From an uncultured Mailhella sp. (GTDB lineage Bacteria; Desulfobacterota; Desulfovibrionia; Desulfovibrionales; Desulfovibrionaceae), in contig CAJJMX010000085.1 of the NCBI GenBank assembly GCA_905192935.1, positions 1-7,047 of the forward strand: a stretch of DNA of 7,047 nucleotides. The letters are read 5' to 3'. The notes beneath the pieces are model-generated. The model worked only from the letters and a program-made list of their open reading frames with translations, searched no databases and was not told where the DNA came from. Below, piece after piece: positions 1 through 6,031 of the stretch. The position numbers and the translations under genes are program-made. How positions within the stretch are numbered: position 1 is the stretch's first letter; the number at the start of each line of letters is the position of its first letter.

Positions 1-144
1 GGCACACGGTGGTGCGCAGGGAAAAGTCGCCGGACAGGTACAAGGTGCGTGTTTTCGACGTGAACACCTTCATGCGCACGACAAACGGCGATGTGAGGAG
101 CTGGTATGTTTTCGGGCTTCGCATCCTGCGCACGCGGAGGGGGC
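1..144 (+). repeat. Tandem coding repeat, copy 1 (window-truncated unit)
   Basis: Bases 1-120 match bases 238-357 with 13 mismatches by hand count (about 89% identity), then similarity fades by about 144. The offset is 237 bp, exactly 79 codons, so the repeat is in frame. The encoded unit runs from HTVVRREKSPDRYKVRVFDV through SWYVFGLRILR. The unit probably continues to about 237, because the segment VFTVERISKGRVQVKKYRVF that leads into copy 2 should also have led into copy 1, upstream of the window. Confidence 0.9.
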
Positions 145-2354
145 GGGAAGAGGGGCGTCGCAGTCCTTTAAAAAAGGTCTTCACTGTGGAGCGCATTTCA
201 AAGGGGCGCGTGCAGGTGAAGAAGTACCGCGTGTTCGGGCACACGGTGGTGCGCAGGGAGAAGTCGCCGGAGAGGTACAAGGTGCGCGTTTTCGACGTGA
301 ACACCTTCATGTGGACGATATGCGGCGACAGGAAGAGCTGGTATGTGTTCGGGCTTCGGGTACTGCGTCGGAGAAGGGCGTTCCGGGAGGAAGAGGTGCG
401 GCAGGCGGCCGCGGTGCATCAGATGGCGGCCTCTCCGGCGCGGGAGGAGGCGGTTTTTCCGGTATGGGAGCAGCCGCTGGTTTCGATCATCATACCGGTG
501 TTCAATCAGGTCGGGTACACGAAGAAGTGTCTGACGAGCGTGCTTGAGCATGCCGACGTGCCGTATGAGGTCATCGTGGCGGACGACGCCTCCACCGACG
601 ACACGCGGCGTCTGGCCGAGTACGCGCGGGGCGTGACCCTGGTACGCAGCGCGGTGAACGCGGGCTACATACGCAACGTGAACGGGGCGGCGCGGCTTGC
701 GCGTGGGAAGTATCTGTACTTTCTGAACAACGACACCGTGGTGGGGGAGGGCTGGCTTTCCGCGCTCGTGGAGGTGTTCGAGAAGCATCCCGACGCGGGC
801 GTGGTCGGCTCGCGCGTGATGCATGCCGACGGCACGCTTCAGGAATGCGGGGTCTATACCTTTGCGGACGAGTTCAAGACCTGGATCAGTCCCGATCCGG
901 GACACGGCATGTACGCCTATCTCAAGAAGGCCGATTACGTGTCCGGCTGTTCGCTCATGACGCGGGCGGAGCTTTTCCGCGACATCGGCGGCTTCGATGA
1001 GCGCTATGCCCCCGCCTACAGCGACGATCCCGACTACTGCTTCGAGGCGGCCCGCCGGGGCTATGCCGTGTACGTGCAGCCGCGCTCCGTCATCGTGCAT
1101 TTCGGCAGTCTTTCCTACGAGAAGAAGTGCAGCGTGCTCATGATCCGCAACAATCGTCTGCTGCGGGAGAAGTGGGCCGGATTCTTTGCCGGAAGGACCG
1201 TCTATGCCGAGGAAAAGATGCCTTTTTCCGGCAGGATGCGGCCAAGGACCATCCTTGTGGTGGACGATCACTATCCGGCCTTCGACAGGCATGCCGGAGC
1301 GAGGAGCGTGTTTTCCTTCATCAGGATTTTTCTGGACATGGGACTTTGCGTCAAGTTCTGCGCGCTTTTTGCCGGGGAGAAGGAGCAGCCGTATCACGAC
1401 ATGCTCTGCGACATGGGCGTCGAGGTGCTGGGGCGCGAGGAGGCCGAGGCTCTTGTCGATCGCGGGCCTTTTCTGAACTACGCCTTCTTCTCGCGGCCGG
1501 CGGTCATTGCCGCGTTCATGACGAAGGCGCTCATGGCGCGCGGCGTGGGGGTGTTCTACTACGGGCACGACGCGCATCATCTGCGCATGGAGCGCGAAAG
1601 ACGGCTTTCCGGCACGCCCTCCGAGGCCGAAGTGCAGGCCATGAAGGAGCTTGAAATGACGGCGGTCTCTTCGGTCACGGCGGCCTGGTATCCGTCGGAA
1701 GAGGAGGCGGCGTATTTCCGTTCCCTCGTGCCGGGCTCCGAGGTGCGTGCGCTCACGCCCTACGTCTATGATCCTGCGGCCCTGCCGGAACATGAGAGCT
1801 TCGAGAAGAGCGCGGGCATCATTTTCGTAGGCAGTTCCCACGGGCCCAATCTCGACGGGCTGCGCTGGTTCGTTGCGGAGGTCATGCCCTTCGTGCGGCG
1901 GCTCGTGCCCGGAATCGTGCTGCATGTGGTGGGCTCCGGCGACTTTTCGCGCGCCGTGCCGGAAAAAGCGTCGTGGGTGCGCGTTCACGGCGCGCTTTCC
2001 GAGCCGGAACTCGACGCGCTCTATGCCCGCATGAAGGTCGCCGTGGCGCCGCTGCGCTTCGGTGCGGGCGTGAAGGGCAAGGTCGTGGACGCTCTTGCGC
2101 ACGGCGTGCCCGTGGCGGCCACGACGACAGGCGCGCAGGGTCTTGCCGGAACGCCTGCCGTCGGTGTGGCCGACGAGGCGCGCGCTCTGGCCGGGATCGT
2201 GACCGGACTCTGTCTTGACGAGGAGCGCTGGAAGGAGAGTCAGTCCTGCTGCGCTCCCTTTGTGGCGGAGCATTTTTCCCGCGCGCGGGCGGAGGAGGAA
2301 TTCCGACGCTTCATGAGCACGCTGCCCGTACCCAACGAACTGCCCGGAGAGTGA
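1..2354 (+). CDS. Two-domain glycosyltransferase (GT2 + GT4) with N-terminal tandem repeats, 5' end missing
   Basis: The reading frame is open from the first base and the residues before the GTG at 9 (Gly-His-Thr-Val) match the second repeat copy, so the true start is upstream; residue numbers below count from that GTG. Residues 1-130 are two copies of a basic, aromatic repeat. From residue 158 (VSIIIPVFNQ) a GT2 domain follows: D192/D193 in the nucleotide-binding VADDAS, NNDT at 240-243 as the DXD-like metal site, a GGFDERYAPAY acceptor loop, and SDDPDYCF at 338-345 in the place of the usual ED-type catalytic motif. From about 413 a second, GT4-like GT-B domain begins (RTILVVDDHYPAFDRHAGAR), ending with a donor-binding stretch around RFGAGVKGKVVDALAHG. 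The protein probably adds two sugars in succession to a lipid-linked or cell-surface glycan in the cytoplasm. No signal peptide or membrane span is visible in the part present. Donor and acceptor cannot be read from sequence. The stop overlaps the ribosome binding region of the next gene, implying one operon. Confidence 0.9.
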   Translation, partial: HTVVRREKSPDRYKVRVFDVNTFMRTTNGDVRSWYVFGLRILRTRRGREEGRRSPLKKVFTVERISKGRVQVKKYRVFGHTVVRREKSPERYKVRVFDVNTFMWTICGDRKSWYVFGLRVLRRRRAFREEEVRQAAAVHQMAASPAREEAVFPVWEQPLVSIIIPVFNQVGYTKKCLTSVLEHADVPYEVIVADDASTDDTRRLAEYARGVTLVRSAVNAGYIRNVNGAARLARGKYLYFLNNDTVVGEGWLSALVEVFEKHPDAGVVGSRVMHADGTLQECGVYTFADEFKTWISPDPGHGMYAYLKKADYVSGCSLMTRAELFRDIGGFDERYAPAYSDDPDYCFEAARRGYAVYVQPRSVIVHFGSLSYEKKCSVLMIRNNRLLREKWAGFFAGRTVYAEEKMPFSGRMRPRTILVVDDHYPAFDRHAGARSVFSFIRIFLDMGLCVKFCALFAGEKEQPYHDMLCDMGVEVLGREEAEALVDRGPFLNYAFFSRPAVIAAFMTKALMARGVGVFYYGHDAHHLRMERERRLSGTPSEAEVQAMKELEMTAVSSVTAAWYPSEEEAAYFRSLVPGSEVRALTPYVYDPAALPEHESFEKSAGIIFVGSSHGPNLDGLRWFVAEVMPFVRRLVPGIVLHVVGSGDFSRAVPEKASWVRVHGALSEPELDALYARMKVAVAPLRFGAGVKGKVVDALAHGVPVAATTTGAQGLAGTPAVGVADEARALAGIVTGLCLDEERWKESQSCCAPFVAEHFSRARAEEEFRRFMSTLPVPNELPGE
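238..381 (+). repeat. Tandem coding repeat, copy 2
   Basis: This is the second copy of the 79-codon in-frame repeat. It encodes HTVVRREKSPERYKVRVFDV through SWYVFGLRVLRRRR. It differs from copy 1 mainly in a short variable patch (bases about 311-333; MRTTNGDVR in copy 1 against MWTICGDRK here). After it comes a charged/Ala-rich linker leading to the GT2 domain. The copy is rich in Arg, Lys, Tyr, Phe and Val, with internal Y-x-V-F-G or similar motifs spaced about every 15-20 residues, which suggests short beta strands or hairpins rather than an enzyme domain. Confidence 0.9.
2346..2351 (+). promoter_or_regulatory. Ribosome binding site of the mosaic gene
   Basis: GGAGAG lies 4 bases before the ATG at 2356 and inside the last codons of the upstream gene, whose TGA ends at 2354. 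The one-base gap between genes plus this purine-rich site supports the ATG at 2356 as the start and suggests translational coupling. Confidence 0.7.
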
Positions 2355-2355
2355 T

Positions 2356-5300
2356 ATGGACATCCTGTATTTTTCCCAGATTCGGCTGCTGCCCGCAGGA
2401 CACGGCAACATCGCCACGGTGCATGAGTATGTGCGTCGTCTGCGCATGCTCGGGCATCGGGTGCACTATGTTCTGCTCAACGAGTCCTGCCAGAAGGGCG
2501 AGGTGCTGTTTCTGTCGCAGTCTCTGGTGGACACCCTGGACGTCATCGAAGACCGGGCCCGGCCGGAGCGCGACGAGCGGGGCTACTACGTTTTCGACGC
2601 GCGCTATTTTGACGGTCTCGGCGAAAAGGTGCGGGAGCTGTGCCTGCGCTATCGGGTTCAGGCGGTGATCTGCACCTATGTGTTCCATTCCCGCATCCTG
2701 GAATTCGTGCCCGAGGGCGTGCTCAGGATCATCGACACCCACGACCGGATGACCGACCGGCATCTTTTTCTCCGCTCCCACGCCATCCGGGACGAGTTCT
2801 TTTCCTGCACGCGCGAGGACGAGGCAAGATACCTTTCCCGCGCCGACGTCATCTGGGCGCGCCGCGACGAGGAAACGGACTTCTTCAACGAGATCACGCA
2901 CTCGAAGAAATGCGTCACGGTATCGCACTTCGACGCGCCGCGCTATCTGCCGGAGCGTCAGATCCGCACGCGCCGCGCGGGCTTTCTGGCGAGCGACAAC
3001 GAAGTGAATTTCGCCATGGTGAAGGACTTCGTGCGCGCCTTTGCCGCAAGGTTCGAAAAGGAGCCCCTCGACGTGCATGTGGTGATCGGCGGCGCGGTGC
3101 GCAGTCTTTTCGAGCGCGACCATATTTGTCTGCCGCAGAACGTGCCCGTGGAACTTGTCGGACGCGTGCCGGACATCGAGGATTTTTACCGCTCCCTCGA
3201 TCTTGCGCTGGTGCCGGTGACCTTCGGCACGGGCGTCAACGTGAAGATGGTGGAAGCCATGTCCTTCGGACTGCCGGTGCTCTCCACGAGCTGCGGCATC
3301 AAGGGCATGGCGTCGGACTCCTTCTGGCACACGGCCGGGACCGTGGATGAGCTTGTGGACAGGCTCTGGAAGCTCTGGAACGACGATGCCGCGCTTGCCG
3401 GACTCGGTGACCTTTCCCGAAAGCTCTATGAAGGGTTCTTCGAGAAGAACGTGAGAGCCTTCGATGCCTGCTTCGGACGCCGCGTCCTGCCCGAACCTGC
3501 GCGCGAAGGCTGCTGCGGCTGCGGCGTGTGCGTGCCGCTCTGTCCGGAGTCGGCGCTTCGTCTCGTGCGGGACGAGCGGGGATTTTTCCGGGCCGAAAGA
3601 CTTTCCTCCTGCACGGACTGCGGCATCTGTCTGCGCATCTGTCCTCTGGACGGGCCCGGGCGGGCCGACGGGGAAAACCCGTCTGCCGCGTCTTTTGCGC
3701 CTGCAGCGGCGTCCGGCGCGTCCGAAGAGAACGCCGGAGAGGCGGAGCCGGGCAGGGAAGAGGCGGCGTTGCCGGACGCGCTTTCCCCGGACTCTGGAAG
3801 GACGGCTGCGCGTGTGCTTTCTTCGGCGGGCGTGGCGTCCGGGCGGGCGGCGGAGGATGCCGCGTCCGTGGTTCCGGACGCGGTGTTCGGCGGCGCGGCG
3901 GCCGTGTCTGCCTGCCGCAGCGCCGATGAAACCCTGCGTCGCCGCTCGCTGACGGCGGGATTTCTGCGCACCCTTGTGCTGGACGCCCTGCCGCAGTTCG
4001 ACGGCGTGCTCGCGCCCGAAGCCGGGGAGGCGTGGGGGACGAGCGTCCGGCTCTTCACCTCCGAGGAGGACGTGCTTGCCCATCTGACCCTGCCTTTCCC
4101 CGCGCCCTGCGAATATTCGGGCGCGGCAGAATTTCTCCGGGATCACGAGGGGCGGTATCTCGTTCTGGGACTTCCCTGTCACACGGCGGCCCTCGACCGG
4201 GCGCGGCCCTTCCTGAAGGGCGTGTTCACGTCCGTGGATCTTTTTTGCGAAGGTGTGCGGTCTCTGCCCTTCCTCAGGCGCTGCGCCGAGGCGGAAGAGG
4301 GCGGCGCGCCGTTCCTGCCGGGCGCTTCGGGCCGCGGAGCCGGACTCTTTTCTCTGGCGCTGCGGCATCATCTCTTCACGCAGGGCGCGTGTCTCGACTG
4401 CGTGCGCGCCGCGACGGGCGGCGGCGACGTGCAGGTGGGAGCGGCGACCGAAACCTCCTGGAGCATCACGGCCGCGCGCACCGCGCAGGGCAGGGCGCTT
4501 GTGGAGTCCCTGTCCGACATGGAGCGGCGTTCCCGGGAAACGGCGGAGCTCTACGAGGCCGAAGCTCCCCTGGTGGAGAACTTCCGCCGCGCCTCGGGCA
4601 TGCAGGACGGCCTCGCGCCGGAGAACACCCGCGCCTTCTCCCGCGCCCTGAACGACGCCGTGTCCGAAAGGCTCGACGAGGTGCGCGACGCCGCGTCCCT
4701 TGAGAGCATGCTTCGGCCCTGGCTCACCGGACTTCGCAGCGCGCGGCCTTCCTGTCTCATCGTGCCGCCGGACGACGGCTGCGGCTCCTTCGGCGATCAC
4801 GCCATGCTGCTTTCGCTGCTTTCCGGCATGAAGAAGCGCCGTCCGGACATCGTGCCCGGCATCTTTCTGCGCGAGAGGCGCGGCGAGGACGGCTTTCTCG
4901 CGAACATGGGCGTGAACGTGCGTCATTTCGGCGCGCAGCCCGGCGTTTCCCTGCTTGACCACTTTGCCGCCGCGGCCGCGGCGCACGATCATGCGGTGTT
5001 CATGGGCGCGGACATCCTCGACGGCGGCTACGGTCATGCCTGTTCGCTCCAGCAGTTCGCCATGATGCAGAAGGCGCATGAGCTTTCCCTGCCCGTGGAC
5101 GTGCTCGGTTTTTCCTTCCGCGAAACGGACGATCCCGTCATTCTCGACGCCGTGCGTGCCGTGTCCTCCTTTGCGCGTCTGCACGTGCGCGACGCCGTGA
5201 GTCTCGAAAGGCTGAAGGCCGCAGGATGCTCGAATCTCGTGCCCGTGGCGGATCTCGCCTTCCTCTTCGACGAGAACGACTTTCCCTGTTCCGCGCCCGT

Positions 5301-5916
5301 CTCCGAGGTGCTGGACGCGGTCCATGCCCTGAAGGCTCAGGGACGCCGTCCCGTGGGGCTGCACGTCACGGCCCGCAGGGACGAGGGATATCTCGACTTC
5401 TTCGCAAGGCTCGTGCGCGCCCTTTACGCCGTGCCCGGCGTCGTGCCCGTGCTCCTGCCCCACGACAGCCGCGTCTACGCGGACAAGTATTCCGACGAGT
5501 ATCTTCTCGGCCGTCTCGCCGCGTATCTTGAGCGCCGTTCCCTGCCCTTCGTCTCCGCCGTGAGCGCCTGCCCGGACGAGTCCTGCGTGAAGCGCATCGT
5601 GTCCGCTCTCGATCTCGTCGTCACCTCGCGCATGCATCTTGCCATCGCGGCCATGAGCCGCAGCGTGCCCGCCGTGAGCTTCGCCTATCAGGGCAAGTTC
5701 GAAGGCCTGTACCGCTTCTTCGACTTCGAGGAGCCGCCCATATTCCGCGCGTCCTCCTTCCGGCCCGAAGGCCTGACGCGCACTGTGACCGCGCTCCTCT
5801 CAAAAAACGCGCGTCCCATGATGCAGCGCTGCAATGAAAACATCCGGCGTCTTGCCGGAGACAACTTCGATTTTCTGGAAAGCTTTCCTCCCGCCGCGTC
5901 TCCCGCAGGGGCGTGA
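2356..5916 (+). CDS. Mosaic protein: GT4 glycosyltransferase - 2[4Fe-4S] ferredoxin - FrhB-like - polysaccharide pyruvyl transferase
   Basis: An uninterrupted 1186-residue frame contains four modules. Residues 1-375: GT4-like glycosyltransferase, with an N-terminal glycine loop (GHGN, 15-18), DTHDR, and the donor-binding segment FGTGVNVKMVEAMSFG beginning at 290 (K297, E300). Residues 386-430: two complete [4Fe-4S] motifs, C386/C389/C392/C396-Pro and C419/C422/C425/C429-Pro. Residues 431-505: a low-complexity Ala/Glu/Gly/Ser linker. Residues 506-780: an FrhB/FdhB-like domain of the F420 hydrogenase beta family, with a degenerate SLTAGF (531-536) where relatives have S-S-G-G, LGLPCHTAALD (C608), FCEGV (C631) and CLDC (C679, C682). 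Residues 798 to about 1175: polysaccharide pyruvyl transferase (WcaK/PssM/CsaB) family, with GSFGDHAML, GADILDGGYG (from 884), HVRDAVSLERL and SRMHLAIAAMSRSVPAVSF (H1094). As separate proteins the last two families are frequent neighbours in capsule and O-antigen loci; the actual reaction of the FrhB partner is not established. The protein is likely cytoplasmic, with no signal peptide or membrane span seen. The module calls are firm for GT4, ferredoxin and pyruvyl transferase and somewhat weaker for FrhB. Confidence 0.9.
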   Translation: MDILYFSQIRLLPAGHGNIATVHEYVRRLRMLGHRVHYVLLNESCQKGEVLFLSQSLVDTLDVIEDRARPERDERGYYVFDARYFDGLGEKVRELCLRYRVQAVICTYVFHSRILEFVPEGVLRIIDTHDRMTDRHLFLRSHAIRDEFFSCTREDEARYLSRADVIWARRDEETDFFNEITHSKKCVTVSHFDAPRYLPERQIRTRRAGFLASDNEVNFAMVKDFVRAFAARFEKEPLDVHVVIGGAVRSLFERDHICLPQNVPVELVGRVPDIEDFYRSLDLALVPVTFGTGVNVKMVEAMSFGLPVLSTSCGIKGMASDSFWHTAGTVDELVDRLWKLWNDDAALAGLGDLSRKLYEGFFEKNVRAFDACFGRRVLPEPAREGCCGCGVCVPLCPESALRLVRDERGFFRAERLSSCTDCGICLRICPLDGPGRADGENPSAASFAPAAASGASEENAGEAEPGREEAALPDALSPDSGRTAARVLSSAGVASGRAAEDAASVVPDAVFGGAAAVSACRSADETLRRRSLTAGFLRTLVLDALPQFDGVLAPEAGEAWGTSVRLFTSEEDVLAHLTLPFPAPCEYSGAAEFLRDHEGRYLVLGLPCHTAALDRARPFLKGVFTSVDLFCEGVRSLPFLRRCAEAEEGGAPFLPGASGRGAGLFSLALRHHLFTQGACLDCVRAATGGGDVQVGAATETSWSITAARTAQGRALVESLSDMERRSRETAELYEAEAPLVENFRRASGMQDGLAPENTRAFSRALNDAVSERLDEVRDAASLESMLRPWLTGLRSARPSCLIVPPDDGCGSFGDHAMLLSLLSGMKKRRPDIVPGIFLRERRGEDGFLANMGVNVRHFGAQPGVSLLDHFAAAAAAHDHAVFMGADILDGGYGHACSLQQFAMMQKAHELSLPVDVLGFSFRETDDPVILDAVRAVSSFARLHVRDAVSLERLKAAGCSNLVPVADLAFLFDENDFPCSAPVSEVLDAVHALKAQGRRPVGLHVTARRDEGYLDFFARLVRALYAVPGVVPVLLPHDSRVYADKYSDEYLLGRLAAYLERRSLPFVSAVSACPDESCVKRIVSALDLVVTSRMHLAIAAMSRSVPAVSFAYQGKFEGLYRFFDFEEPPIFRASSFRPEGLTRTVTALLSKNARPMMQRCNENIRRLAGDNFDFLESFPPAASPAGA

Positions 5917-5930
5917 CTTCGGCAACGGCT

Positions 5931-5964
5931 CCTCCGGCCCGGTCTTTTCCCCGGCGTCCGGAGG
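5931..5964 (+). other. Inverted repeat just after the mosaic gene
   Basis: CCTCCGG at 5931-5937 pairs with CCGGAGG at 5958-5964, and inside it CCGG at 5939-5942 pairs with CCGG at 5951-5954 around a TCTTTTCC loop, giving a long GC-rich hairpin 14 bases after the stop codon. No T-run follows on the + strand, so this is not a classical intrinsic terminator. It could protect the mRNA 3' end, slow RNA polymerase, or be chance in GC-rich DNA. Confidence 0.5.
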
Positions 5965-5967
5965 GCC

Positions 5968-6003
5968 CGGCCCCTGCGCGACGGGCCGAAAAAGGCGTCG
6001 CGC
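5968..6003 (+). other. Overlapping, mutually exclusive hairpins before hddA
   Basis: CGGCCC (5968-5973) can pair with GGGCCG (5983-5988). Alternatively GCGCGACG (5976-5983) can pair with CGTCGCGC (5996-6003), an 8-bp stem around GGCCGAAAAAGG. The two structures share bases and cannot form together. The region ends 28 bases before the hddA start. It could influence read-through or translation of hddA, but GC-rich sequence readily makes such pairings by chance. Confidence 0.4.
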
Positions 6004-6016
6004 GAACCCGGAACCC

Positions 6017-6020
6017 AAGG
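6017..6020 (+). promoter_or_regulatory. Weak ribosome binding site of hddA
   Basis: AAGG lies 11 bases before the ATG at 6032, a long spacing and a short core. No better purine run lies closer. The start itself is fixed by the protein, since MIVRSRAPLRLGLAGGGTD aligns with the very N-terminus of HddA proteins. Confidence 0.4.
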
Positions 6021-6031
6021 CGGCAGAAACC

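Noticed and set aside
9..11. GTG at position 9 as the real start of the first gene
   Set aside because: The frame stays open upstream to base 1 and the residues before it match the interior of the second repeat copy, so this codon is an internal valine. No ribosome binding site can be seen.
1..381. CRISPR or mobile-element origin for the direct repeats
   Set aside because: The units are 237 bp, in frame and protein-coding, with no short spacers, no terminal inverted repeats and no transposase nearby.
198..2447. A 749-codon open frame on the - strand opposite the first glycosyltransferase gene
   Set aside because: Its translation is rich in His, Arg, Gly and Pro with no recognisable domain, as expected for the complement of a GC-rich gene that avoids certain codons. 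The + strand frame has clear enzyme motifs throughout.
3426..4058. Open frames in several other phases over the linker region, raising the question of a frameshift in the mosaic gene
   Set aside because: The main frame keeps both cysteine clusters before and FrhB motifs after the linker, with no break. The other frames are a by-product of very high GC content.
2311..5637. An 1108-codon open frame on the - strand opposite the mosaic gene
   Set aside because: The length is striking, but the translation is a His/Arg/Gly-rich shadow without motifs. The + strand encodes four recognised modules over the same span.
5931..6003. Intrinsic terminator between the mosaic gene and hddA
   Set aside because: The stems are strong but no run of T follows any of them on the + strand. 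The only homopolymer is AAAAA at 5989-5993, inside a loop.
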